DNA from: Niallia endozanthoxylica
Lineage (GTDB): Bacteria > Bacillota > Bacilli > Bacillales > Cytobacillaceae
Reading direction: 5' to 3'
NCBI RefSeq assembly: GCF_008710145.1
Contig: NZ_VYKL01000031.1
Coordinates: 1-64,000 of the forward strand
DNA: 64,000 bases
The position numbers were made by a program, and so were the translations under genes. Under the pieces are notes generated by a model. It worked only from the letters and a program-made list of their open reading frames with translations. It did no database searches and was not told the DNA's origin. This document shows, one piece after another, positions 45,008 to 52,967 of this stretch. Within the stretch, counting starts at the first letter, position 1. The number at the start of each line of letters is the position of its first letter.

Positions 45008-45032
45008 ATTGTTACATTCAATGAAATGATTT

Positions 45033-45090
45033 AAATAAGGAGAAGAAAATAACAGCCTAGTTGCTTCTATTTTCTTCTCCTTTATTTTTT
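45033..45090. terminator. Strong terminator of the second GntR operon
   Basis: About 18-bp stem AATAAGGAGAAGAAAATA / TATTTTCTTCTCCTTTATT with a 16-nt loop and T6 tail. Confidence 0.85.
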
Positions 45091-45173
45091 GTCTTTTATA
45101 TTATAGGAATGATTGCATTTCTTAAAAAGTATATTTAAAAGAACAATAGAAGAAGTATAGCGGGTGATAAAAA

Positions 45174-45758
45174 ATGGAAGCCATTATCCTTGCGGCTGGA
45201 TATTCCAGCCGGGCAAATGCCTATAAAATGACTTTGCCATTAGGAAAATCAACTGTATTAGAGCAAACCATCTCTAAATTTGAAGGATACTGCGGCAGAA
45301 TCCTGGTTGTAGCTGGATTTCAAGCAGAAATCGTTGAAGAGGAAATAGCCAAAATCAACCGAAAAGATGCTTATTCCTTTCAGATAAAACTTGTTTATAA
45401 TGAACATTTTAACAAGGGAATGTTCAGTTCCATTCAAAAGGGCTGCAGCGTTGTAAATGCTCCAACCTTCTTCCTCACACCCGGAGATTGCCCGCTTGTT
45501 AAAAAAGAAACCATTCAGCTTGTGGCTAAACATAAAGGGAGCATCGTCATTCCTAGTTTTAACCACAAAGGGGGACATCCCATCAAACTATCAAGTGAAG
45601 TAAAAAAGAAAATCCACGAAACCGATCCCGAAAGTAATTTGCGTGAGGTCCTAAACGGTTTTGAAAAGGAATATCTAAATGTACATGATCCAGGAGTATT
45701 AATGGATATTGATACGCCGGAGGATTACCAAAAAGCCATAGACTATTCGTATAAATAA
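45174..45758 (+). CDS. pucB: MocA/PucB-like molybdenum cofactor nucleotidyltransferase
   Basis: 194 residues. L-A-A-G-Y-S-S-R-A and K-M-T-L-P-L-G (NTP-binding loop), T-P-G-D-C-P-L-V (metal-binding Asp), and G-G-H-P-I-K, as in MobA-like proteins MocA and PucB. Family members cytidylylate molybdopterin for xanthine-dehydrogenase-type enzymes. It stands just before the hydroxylase subunit genes and begins their gene set, although a 135-bp gap leaves room for a second promoter. Confidence 0.85.
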   Translation: MEAIILAAGYSSRANAYKMTLPLGKSTVLEQTISKFEGYCGRILVVAGFQAEIVEEEIAKINRKDAYSFQIKLVYNEHFNKGMFSSIQKGCSVVNAPTFFLTPGDCPLVKKETIQLVAKHKGSIVIPSFNHKGGHPIKLSSEVKKKIHETDPESNLREVLNGFEKEYLNVHDPGVLMDIDTPEDYQKAIDYSYK

Positions 45759-45893
45759 GTAAAGTTTCCCGAAAAACAACGAAATTCTTGAGTGAAAAGT
45801 ATTCATAAAATTTTAGTTGCATTTATAGAATCGAAGAAAGAGATTTCTATTATTATATATCCCTTTAAAAAAAGAGTCGAAGGGTGTTGTTGA

Positions 45894-48053
45894 ATGAGTC
45901 TGAAAGATATTAGCACGTCCGTGCCGAAAAAGGACCATAAAGGAAAAGTATCAGGTCAGTTGCCCTATATTAGTGATGAGAAAGTGGAAAATATGGTTTA
46001 TGGTGTTTTGTATCGTTCACCTATTGCGTATGGGAAAATTCTATCCATCCAATTACCAAACCTTCCGGAAGGGTATGAAGCGGTTGGAGCAGAGGATATT
46101 CCCGGACCTAATTATGTCAAGATTATCAAAGAAGATCAGCCCATATTTGCCAATGAGTGGGTTAATTATATTGGGGAGCCCATTTTTATGCTCGTTGGAA
46201 AAGATCTGGATATCCTATACCGATTAATAGAGGAAGTGAGAGTAGAATTTGAAGAACATCAGGCCATCTATACATTGGACGAAGCAATAGAGCAAAACTC
46301 AGGCTCTGTCTGTTTAGCAAATTATGAATTTGGTGAGGACAAAGAAATCATTTCTTCTATCGAACAGGGAGCCTATCAAATTATCGAAGAAGAATATAAG
46401 ACAGGATATCAAGAGCATGTCTATCTTGAGCCGCAGGGGATGCTCGCAATTTATCAGGATGATGAAATCATCGTCAAGGGATCGATGCAATGTCTCTATT
46501 ATATAAAAAATGCATTGCTTAATGCTTTAGCATGTGGGGATGAAGATGTCAGAGTGGTTCAAAGTCCTACCGGCGGAGGTTTTGGCGGCAAAGAAGAATT
46601 TCCTTCCATGATGGCATGTCACGTAGCAGTTGCTGCGAAAGCCGTTAAGAAATCGATCATGCTCGTGTTCGACCGTTCGGAGGATATGGTCGTTACGACA
46701 AAAAGGCACCCAGCCAAGCTCAAATATCGTACGGCTCTTGACCAGGAAGGAAATATTTTAAGCATGTGTGTGGACATTTATCTTGATGGCGGAGCAAATG
46801 CTGGCTTGAGCTCTGTCGTACTGCAGCGCGCCTTAATCAATAGTGCGGGTGTATATAACATTCCACATTTCCATGCAAAAGGTTATGTTCTAAAAACAAA
46901 TACTGTACCGAATGGAGCTTTCAGAGGCTTTGGAGCGCCACAAAGCTTTGCGGGAATCGAAAGTCATATCGGACATCTTAGTAAGCGGGCAAACATTGAT
47001 CCGCTTGAATATAAACGAAAATACCTCGTCCAACAAGGAGACCCCACAATCACAAAAGGAAAATTCCATGACCCAATATTAATGAGAGAAATGATTGAAG
47101 ATTTACTCTATACGTCAGATTATAGAAAGAAAAAAAGGGAGTTTCAGCTCTTCAATCAACACAATCACCGCTATAAAAAAGGCATCGGAACTTCACTGTT
47201 TCTCCATGGGTGCGGTTTTACTGGCAGTGGCGAAAGAGATCATATTAAAGCCACTGTAAAGCTGAATAAATCAAAGGATGACAAGGTATCGCTTAAAATC
47301 TCAAATTCTGATATGGGACAAGGCATTTTAACGACGCTGTGTAAAATTGTTGCCAAGGAACTAGACCTCCCGTACGAAGAAATTTTATTTCCTTATCCCG
47401 ATACAAAAGAGGTTCCCGACTCTGGTCCAACAGTTGCCTCTAGAACAACCATGATTGTCGGGAAATTGCTCGAACGTGCTGCAAAAAAACTAAAGGTTCA
47501 ATGGCAAACAGGTGTCGAACAGGAAGTGATTGAAAACTATGTTCACCGTGAGTTGATTCCTTGGGACGAGAAAACCTTTACTGGAGATGCCTACCCGGCT
47601 TATTCATGGGGGGTGAATATTGTTGAAGTAGAAGTGGATACGTTAACAGGAAATGTGAGACTAGAAAAAGTATATGCCAATTACGAGGTAGGGAAGGTTA
47701 TCGATAATCGAGTGTTAAAAGGCCAAATTGACGGGGGATTAGCTCAAGGATTAGCCTACGGTTACCTAGAACACATGACGTCAAAACAAGGCAAAATCCA
47801 ACAAAAAAGCATTTCTGATTATGGACCACCAACTTCATTGGATATCGTTCCAATCCAAAGCAAGGTATTTGATAATCCTTATGCGGATGGACCTTACGGG
47901 GCGAAGGGGGCAGGTGAATTGACATTAATCGGCGGTGCTCCGGCCATTCAAGCAGCGATTGAGGATGCATTGCAAACGGTCTTTTGGCAACTTCCAATCA
48001 CACCGGAAGTGATTATAGAAAGTCTTTGGAGGAAAGAAGGGAACGAAGGTTGA
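45894..48053 (+). CDS. pucD: Xanthine-dehydrogenase-type molybdenum-binding subunit
   Basis: 719 residues. An N-terminal a/b hammerhead domain (about 15-120) is followed by the two molybdopterin domains with P-T-G-G-G-F-G-G-K-E-E (about 222), A-F-R-G-F-G-A-P-Q, G-Q-G-I-L-T-T, and the catalytic glutamate motif Y-G-A-K-G-A-G-E near residue 672. The protein should hydroxylate a purine or other N-heterocycle with water as oxygen source. All key motifs are intact. It overlaps the FeS subunit gene by 4 bp. Purine substrate is inferred from the Puc-like set, not proved. Confidence 0.88.
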   Translation: MSLKDISTSVPKKDHKGKVSGQLPYISDEKVENMVYGVLYRSPIAYGKILSIQLPNLPEGYEAVGAEDIPGPNYVKIIKEDQPIFANEWVNYIGEPIFMLVGKDLDILYRLIEEVRVEFEEHQAIYTLDEAIEQNSGSVCLANYEFGEDKEIISSIEQGAYQIIEEEYKTGYQEHVYLEPQGMLAIYQDDEIIVKGSMQCLYYIKNALLNALACGDEDVRVVQSPTGGGFGGKEEFPSMMACHVAVAAKAVKKSIMLVFDRSEDMVVTTKRHPAKLKYRTALDQEGNILSMCVDIYLDGGANAGLSSVVLQRALINSAGVYNIPHFHAKGYVLKTNTVPNGAFRGFGAPQSFAGIESHIGHLSKRANIDPLEYKRKYLVQQGDPTITKGKFHDPILMREMIEDLLYTSDYRKKKREFQLFNQHNHRYKKGIGTSLFLHGCGFTGSGERDHIKATVKLNKSKDDKVSLKISNSDMGQGILTTLCKIVAKELDLPYEEILFPYPDTKEVPDSGPTVASRTTMIVGKLLERAAKKLKVQWQTGVEQEVIENYVHRELIPWDEKTFTGDAYPAYSWGVNIVEVEVDTLTGNVRLEKVYANYEVGKVIDNRVLKGQIDGGLAQGLAYGYLEHMTSKQGKIQQKSISDYGPPTSLDIVPIQSKVFDNPYADGPYGAKGAGELTLIGGAPAIQAAIEDALQTVFWQLPITPEVIIESLWRKEGNEG

Positions 48054-48526
48054 TTACATTTACGCTTAATGGAAGAACAGTAGAAACGGATGCCCCAGCC
48101 ACTGTAAGATTACTGGATTTAATTCGAGAGGAGTTTAATTTAATCGGAACAAAGGAGGGCTGCGGGGAAGGAGAGTGCGGAGCCTGCAGTGTTTTTGTGA
48201 ATAATCTCCTGCAAAACAGCTGCCTAATTCCCATTGGCTCGATTGCTGGTGCGAATATCCAAACGATAGAAGGCATACTTGAAACAGAACCATTTAAGCT
48301 TTTAGATGAGAGCTATTCTGCTGCAGGGGCCGTTCAATGCGGCTATTGCATTCCGGGCATGATTATGGCAAGTGCGGCTTTACTGTCAAAAAATCCTCAT
48401 CCTTCAAAGGCCGAAATTCGTGAAGGCATTTCCGGAAATCTATGCCGCTGTACAGGCTACAATATGATTGTTGATGCGATCCACCTTGCAGCAAAAAAAG
48501 GGGATGGATTATGGAAGAAAAAGTAA
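48050..48526 (+). CDS. pucE: Molybdenum hydroxylase [2Fe-2S] subunit
   Basis: 158 residues. Plant-type cluster C-G-E-G-E-C-G-A-C-S (about 42-51) plus a fourth Cys, then the second cluster domain with C-G-Y-C-I-P-G-M and C-R-C-T-G-Y. The TTG start at 48050 (GAAGGG upstream, overlap of 4 bp with the stop before it) is preferred over an ATG at 47984 inside the Mo-subunit gene. It moves electrons from the molybdenum centre to the FAD subunit. Confidence 0.9.
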   Translation: MITFTLNGRTVETDAPATVRLLDLIREEFNLIGTKEGCGEGECGACSVFVNNLLQNSCLIPIGSIAGANIQTIEGILETEPFKLLDESYSAAGAVQCGYCIPGMIMASAALLSKNPHPSKAEIREGISGNLCRCTGYNMIVDAIHLAAKKGDGLWKKK

Positions 48527-49380
48527 CATCATACCGCTTTGATAGTTTAGACCAAACACTGAGTCAATTGAATCGGGAAGACTGTGCTATTATAGCTGGC
48601 GGTACGGATATCATGGTTCTAAATAAAAGTCGCAGGGGCGTACCTCCAAAAATTTCCAAACCGATTGTTTTTATTGACCATCTTTCCGAGTTAAAGCAGG
48701 TATATCGACATAATCAGGACCTCCATATCGGAGCCTGCTGTACCTATAGTGAATTACTTGAAAATCCACTCATTCCGAATGTCTTAAAGAATGCAATCAA
48801 AACAATCGCTGCTCCGCCCATTAGAAATAGAGGAACATTAGGAGGCAATATTTGTAATGCTTCTCCAGCCGGTGATACGCTTCCCTTATTATATCTATAC
48901 AATGCCAAGCTCCTCTTGCGCTCGGCCACTAGTGAAAAAGTGGTTTCCATTAGCGATTTTATTCAAGGCCCAAGGCGAGTTCAACGTCTTCCAAACGAAC
49001 TGCTAACAGAGATTATTCTACCGTCTGTAATGGAAGAGGATGGTCATGTTGTGTTTGAGAAAGTCGGCAACCGGAACGCTGATGCCATTGCTAAAGTATC
49101 GTTTGCTGGTCTCATTCGAATAAAAAATGATCGAATCCATAACATTCGCTTTGCCTTTGGAGCAGTTGGACCTACGATGATTCGCTCGAAGGATATCGAA
49201 AAGAAGCTGCTTGGAAAACCATTCCCATTAACTGATAAGGACATCACAAATGTTGTCGCTGCCTTCGATAAGATGATAAAGCCAATCGATGATCATCGTT
49301 CCACTGCTTTTTACAGAAAAACGGTTGCTTTAAACCTATTACGCTATTTTCTAAGCTTAAAGAGGTATCAACCAAATTAA
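48511..49380 (+). CDS. pucC: Molybdenum hydroxylase FAD-binding subunit
   Basis: 289 residues. I-A-G-G-T-D-I (about 29), I-A-A-P-P-I-R-N-R-G-T-L-G-G-N-I-C-N-A-S-P-A-G-D (FAD-binding, about 108-130) and a CO_deh_flav_C-type C-terminal domain. The start overlaps the FeS gene end by 16 bp with GGGGAT upstream. Electron exit to NAD or another acceptor occurs here. Confidence 0.9.
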   Translation: MEEKVTSYRFDSLDQTLSQLNREDCAIIAGGTDIMVLNKSRRGVPPKISKPIVFIDHLSELKQVYRHNQDLHIGACCTYSELLENPLIPNVLKNAIKTIAAPPIRNRGTLGGNICNASPAGDTLPLLYLYNAKLLLRSATSEKVVSISDFIQGPRRVQRLPNELLTEIILPSVMEEDGHVVFEKVGNRNADAIAKVSFAGLIRIKNDRIHNIRFAFGAVGPTMIRSKDIEKKLLGKPFPLTDKDITNVVAAFDKMIKPIDDHRSTAFYRKTVALNLLRYFLSLKRYQPN

Positions 49381-49407
49381 TCTTTTTGAAAAAGGGGGGA
49401 GCTGTTC

Positions 49408-50235
49408 ATGCTGTTGATGGAGAAAGTAGGCATACTGACACGCCAAAATGAAACATTTGCTTTAGCCATGATTATTGAATCAAGAGGCTCGACTCCCAGG
49501 CATGTTGGAAAAATGATTGTATACAAGGATGGCTCGATTGAAGGAACGGTTGGCGGCGGCTTGGCGGAATATTATATCATCGAAGAAAGTGTAAAAGCCA
49601 TCCAAAAAGGAAAATCCAAAATCGTTGAATATAAATTGAATAAGCATGCAAAAGATGGAATTCAAATGAATTGCGGAGGTACTCTTAGAGTCTTTATTGA
49701 AGTCTATACAAGCAGACCTGAACTGATATTGGTTGGGGCCGGTCATTTGGGTGTTGCCATGGCCAAGCTCGCGGATTCTCTTGAATATCCCTATTGTATT
49801 GTCGATGATCGGATTGATTATTGTACGAGGGAACGCTTTCCTCATGCTACAAATCTTTATATACAAGAGGATATTGGGGTGGCCTTACTCGAAGCCAATT
49901 TAAATGAAAAGTCGTATGTTGCTGTCTTTCCAAAAAATCAGGATGATATAGTTTTAAAAACAGCCTTGCAATTTCCATGCGCTTATATTGGTATGGTAGC
50001 CAGTAAACGGAAAGCCATTACTATATTTGAAAAATTAAAAAGCGAAGGCATCACAGAAGAACAGCTCAAGCGGATATATTCTCCTATTGGATTAGATATC
50101 GGATCAGAAACAACTGCCGAAATCGCCATCAGTATAATGGGAGAAATCATCAAAGTAAGCAAGGAAATCAAGTCCGAAAAAACAGCCAAAGAAGAGACGA
50201 GACTAAATAAAGGTGAGAGAACGACGATAAAATGA
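49408..50235 (+). CDS. pucA: XdhC/CoxI-family maturation factor, PucA-like
   Basis: 275 residues. S-R-G-S-T-P-R-H-V-G (about 27), G-T-V-G-G-G-L-A-E and a Rossmann C-terminal domain V-G-A-G-H-L-G-V-A followed by Y-I-G-M-V-A-S-K-R-K and P-I-G-L-D-I-G-S-E-T. XdhC proteins insert sulfurated molybdenum cofactor into the hydroxylase. AAGGGGGG ribosome binding site. Last gene of the operon; in B. subtilis the order is A-B-C-D-E, here it is B-D-E-C-A. Confidence 0.88.
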   Translation: MLLMEKVGILTRQNETFALAMIIESRGSTPRHVGKMIVYKDGSIEGTVGGGLAEYYIIEESVKAIQKGKSKIVEYKLNKHAKDGIQMNCGGTLRVFIEVYTSRPELILVGAGHLGVAMAKLADSLEYPYCIVDDRIDYCTRERFPHATNLYIQEDIGVALLEANLNEKSYVAVFPKNQDDIVLKTALQFPCAYIGMVASKRKAITIFEKLKSEGITEEQLKRIYSPIGLDIGSETTAEIAISIMGEIIKVSKEIKSEKTAKEETRLNKGERTTIK

Positions 50236-50249
50236 AATCTTTAGATTAA

Positions 50250-50282
50250 AAAGGGGCAACTGATCTGTTGCCCCTTTATTTT
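50250..50282 (+). terminator. Rho-independent terminator
   Basis: AAAGGGGCAAC / GTTGCCCCTTT stem, 6-nt loop, T-rich tail; closes the molybdenum hydroxylase operon. The following 270 bp hold no gene. Confidence 0.85.
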
Positions 50283-50554
50283 TCATACTTGTTGATGAAA
50301 AGGAGATACATATTTAAGTATGATTAACAATTCTCTAACCACAAAAAATTTAAATTATTTTAAATTCCTAGTTTACAAATAGGGGTAATGTGTAATATAT
50401 TAAATTAACAAAATTAAGAATTTTAATTATATTAGTTCAAGTAACAATGATTGGTTGCCTTATTAATCTAAAAAACAAAGCAAAAAAGCTTTAAATGGTA
50501 ATCCATCATTTACCCTCTACAAGAGTTCATCATCGTCCGCATGCATGTGTTAAA

Positions 50555-50615
50555 GTTGACTAAATCACTCAACAATGGCATTTTTTTCGAAAAAATGTTG
50601 ACTAGAATAATCAAC
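50555..50615. promoter_or_regulatory. Twin 19-bp sites upstream of the Rrf2 gene
   Basis: GTTGACTAAATCACTCAAC (50555-50573) and GTTGACTAGAATAATCAAC (50597-50615) share GTTGA-N9-TCAAC and lie exactly 42 bp apart (four helical turns). Likely operators of the Rrf2 regulator at 50665. Confidence 0.6.
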
Positions 50616-50664
50616 ATTAGAGGGAATTTAATTGATGGTATATTAACAAAAAGGGGGACTGACA

Positions 50665-51120
50665 TTGAAGGTATCAAGTAAGGGGGAATATGCACTGAGA
50701 GCCCTGCTCGTTCTTGGAGAAAACCAGGGAAAAATCGTATCTATTCAAGAAATTTCAGAAAAGACTTTGGTTACGGTTAGTTATTTAGAGCAAATCCTAT
50801 TAAGGTTAAAAAAATTAGGTTATTTAGAAAGTAAAAGAGGGACTAATGGGGGATATCTCCTCAATAGAGACACAAGTGAGATAAATATCGGCGAGGTCAT
50901 ACGAGTGTTAGAGGGGCCGCTTTCTCCTATGGGGTGCGCGTCCATTACAAAATACGAACCCTGTCAATTAGAGCCTGCTTGTCAGCTCAAGCCGCTTTGG
51001 TCACTAGTGAGAGACACAATTGCATATGTCCTTGATCAAACGACCCTGGAGGACCTTTTGGAAAATCGATTAACTTTCATGAAAGGGGAAGATTTACTTG
51101 CCTTCAAAAAGACCAATTGA
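50665..51120 (+). CDS. Rrf2-family transcriptional regulator
   Basis: 151 residues. Rrf2 winged helix K-V-S-S-K-G-E-Y-A-L-R-A-L, then S-Y-L-E-Q-I-L-L-R-L-K-K-L-G-Y, G-G-Y-L-L. Three cysteines in a C-x9-C-x5-C arrangement follow (about 95-111), which could bind an Fe-S cluster as in IscR/NsrR-like members; CymR lacks this. TTG start with AGGGGG upstream. The yezD gene overlaps its end by 23 bp. Target genes in the window are not evident. Confidence 0.85.
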   Translation: MKVSSKGEYALRALLVLGENQGKIVSIQEISEKTLVTVSYLEQILLRLKKLGYLESKRGTNGGYLLNRDTSEINIGEVIRVLEGPLSPMGCASITKYEPCQLEPACQLKPLWSLVRDTIAYVLDQTTLEDLLENRLTFMKGEDLLAFKKTN

Positions 51121-51274
51121 ACAGCATATACTTGAGAAAGTAAAGGAATTAATAGAAAGCCTTGAATATGGAACGGTCCAAATCACGGTTCATGATTCAC
51201 AGGTAACGCAAATTGACAAATTAGAGAAACACCGTCTGCCATTGCAAAAAAGCTCCCACCATAAAAGAACATAA
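51098..51274 (+). CDS. yezD: YezD-family small protein (DUF2292)
   Basis: 58 residues, overlapping the 3' end of the Rrf2 gene in another frame. TTG start at 51098 preceded by AAAGGGGAA. The core I-L-E-K-V-K-E-L-I-E-S-L-E-Y-G-T-V-Q-I-T-V-H-D-S-Q-V-T-Q-I-D-K is the DUF2292 signature. YezD homologues commonly accompany Rrf2 regulators and sulfur-acquisition genes in Bacillaceae. Here nothing follows them except 200 bp of unexplained sequence. Probably translationally coupled to the regulator. Confidence 0.8.
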   Translation: MPSKRPIEQHILEKVKELIESLEYGTVQITVHDSQVTQIDKLEKHRLPLQKSSHHKRT

Positions 51275-51448
51275 ATGATGAAACATATGAATACGCCGAT
51301 CGGTCCACCGAAGGCCCCTGTTAGTATCTGTTCGTAAAATGTCAGCTGCTAAAGGGGGTTTTTTACCTTGTGAAATTCTGCATTAGCAAAATGGGGGTCA
51401 TATTCAAAATCTGGAGATGATTATGAATGGTCAAAAATGAAATAAAAA

Positions 51449-51478
51449 AGGGAAAGAGTATCATTTCACTCTTTCCCT
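51449..51478 (-). terminator. Rho-independent terminator of terC-like gene
   Basis: AGGGAAAGAGT / ACTCTTTCCCT stem; the minus strand continues into T6. It lies 5 bp past the stop of the TerC gene. Confidence 0.85.
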
Positions 51479-51483
51479 AATCA

Positions 51484-52203
51484 TTATGCTGTTTGTTTTC
51501 CTTCTGCCGCTTTTGAATGGCTGTGATTTTTTAAATAACCAGCTGTAAGTACTAGGGCTGTTATGACAGCTAGAATAACATACGCCATTGCGCCATGTGG
51601 AATTTCAACTAAATTATTTAGGTTTTTATCTTTTAGAATCATTTCTCCTGCCGTCCAAGAAAGAATTCCTGCACCGGCATAGCCAATCCAAGAATATTTT
51701 TCCATCATTTTAACAATAAATTTTGAACCAAAAATCATAATAGGAATACTAATAATGACACCAAGAGCAATCATCCCAATATGACCATGAGCAGCTCCAG
51801 CAACAGCGACTACGTTATCCAAGCTCATAACAGCATCTGCAATAATGATTGTTTGTATGGCTTTTGATAGACTATTATGTGACGTAATATTTGTATCCTC
51901 TTCCCCTTCTACCAATACCTTATAGGCAATCCAGAGAAGAAGGGCACCACCGATAAGGTTTACATAGGGAATTTGAAGTAGATAAACAATAATGGCTGCA
52001 AAAGCAATTCGTAAAATAACGGCTCCTGCTGTTCCCCAGAAAATGGCTTTATTTTGTAATTCTTTTGGCAGATTTTTCGTTGCCATGGCAATGACAATGG
52101 CATTATCACCGGATAGGATGATATCAATCATGATGATTTTCAATAATGCGATTAGTGCTCCTGATGACACAGCAACACCCAGTGCGAGAAGTAAGTTTTC
52201 CAT
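51484..52203 (-). CDS. TerC-family membrane protein (YjbE-like metal exporter)
   Basis: 239 residues, seven predicted membrane helices. D-I-I-L-S-G-D-N-A-I-V-I-A (first conserved acidic motif) and D-A-V-M-S-L-D-N-V-V-A-V-A (second) are the TerC signatures. B. subtilis YjbE/YkoY members export manganese and metallate secreted enzymes. The start at 52203 has AAAGGGGA upstream; 26 extra residues from 52281 would lack a ribosome binding site. No yybP-ykoY manganese riboswitch could be recognised upstream, but a 24-bp palindrome is present. Confidence 0.88.
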   Translation of the reverse strand: MENLLLALGVAVSSGALIALLKIIMIDIILSGDNAIVIAMATKNLPKELQNKAIFWGTAGAVILRIAFAAIIVYLLQIPYVNLIGGALLLWIAYKVLVEGEEDTNITSHNSLSKAIQTIIIADAVMSLDNVVAVAGAAHGHIGMIALGVIISIPIMIFGSKFIVKMMEKYSWIGYAGAGILSWTAGEMILKDKNLNNLVEIPHGAMAYVILAVITALVLTAGYLKNHSHSKAAEGKQTA

Positions 52204-52231
52204 CTTTATTAATTTCCCCTTTTTAAATATT

Positions 52232-52255
52232 TGGTATGCAGTATACATTATACCA
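52232..52255. promoter_or_regulatory. Palindrome upstream of terC-like gene
   Basis: TGGTAT-GCA-GTATAC-ATT-ATACCA: outer and centre arms are perfectly symmetric around 52243.5. It sits 29 bp before the start codon (minus strand) and could be an operator for a metal- or stress-responsive regulator. Confidence 0.5.
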
Positions 52256-52496
52256 TAGTTTTCAGAAATTTCAAATAACACATAGGAAGAATAGTAGTTT
52301 TAATAGACTGAAGGTTTGATAGGGCGATGTTGGTATTTTATACTATCTATCCCTTATTGAAAATACCATATTTTATTTATTATTTAGGGGAATTCTATAT
52401 ATTTTTAATGAAAAGCAATTAAATAAGAGAAGGAATTCCATTATTCTAGTGAATAATAGGTTATGTAGGAGAAAGGAACTTGCGTATTGCTATAGC

Positions 52497-52537
52497 TAAC
52501 TAAAATGACGAACAAAGCCTGTTCGTCATTTTAGTTA
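52497..52537. terminator. Terminator hairpin of sspH
   Basis: TAACTAAAATGACGAAC pairs perfectly with GTTCGTCATTTTAGTTA (17 bp, 7-nt loop). It overlaps the sspH stop codon on the minus strand. The 52282-52496 stretch is AT-rich with no gene. Confidence 0.75.
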
Positions 52538-52729
52538 CGTAAAATACTTGCCCGTTTCATCTAAAGAATCAATGGATACCAGCTGTTTGTGATCATGGGC
52601 TCCTCGTTCGGAAACCACTGCCATACTTGCTGTTGGATCAATACTTTCAATCCAAACAGGAATGCCATGATAGTGGACAGCTATTTCTTGATCAGAAGAC
52701 AAAATTTCTTTGACACGATCTAAATGCAT
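52535..52729 (-). CDS. sspH: H-type small acid-soluble spore protein
   Basis: 64 residues. M-H-L-D-R-V-K-E-I-L-S-S, then I-A-V-H-Y-H-G-I-P-V-W-I-E and ending D-E-T-G-K-Y-F, as in SspH proteins (59-60 residues in B. subtilis). These are minor SASPs made in the forespore. GAGGTGAG precedes the ATG. It is direct evidence for a spore-forming host. Confidence 0.9.
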   Translation of the reverse strand: MHLDRVKEILSSDQEIAVHYHGIPVWIESIDPTASMAVVSERGAHDHKQLVSIDSLDETGKYFT

Positions 52730-52800
52730 GTTCTCACCTCACTTATATCGTTTGCGAATACAATAGAAAACATGCAGGATACCTAAAATTTTGCTATAAA

Positions 52801-52926
52801 GTTCTGTTCCGAGGGGACAGGCACAAGAAATAATAAAAGCGGAACAGGGACGGAGGGCCCGATATGACGTTCTAAAGAAAAATCATGTAACAGATAAAAA
52901 ACTCGTCACTTCTGACGAGTTTTTTA
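52801..52926. repeat. GGGACAGGCAC-containing repeat with terminator hairpin
   Basis: CTGTTCCG / CGGAACAG hairpin (52804-52811, 52840-52847) encloses GGGGACAGGCAC. It is followed by TTCTAAAGAAAAATC and the terminator AAAAAACTCGTCA / TGACGAGTTTTTT (52895-52926), which ends the aldehyde dehydrogenase operon. The second half closely resembles 30940-31027. Confidence 0.6.
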
Positions 52927-52967
52927 TGTAATTTATTCCTTTATAGGGACAAAGTTTCTCTATTCAC

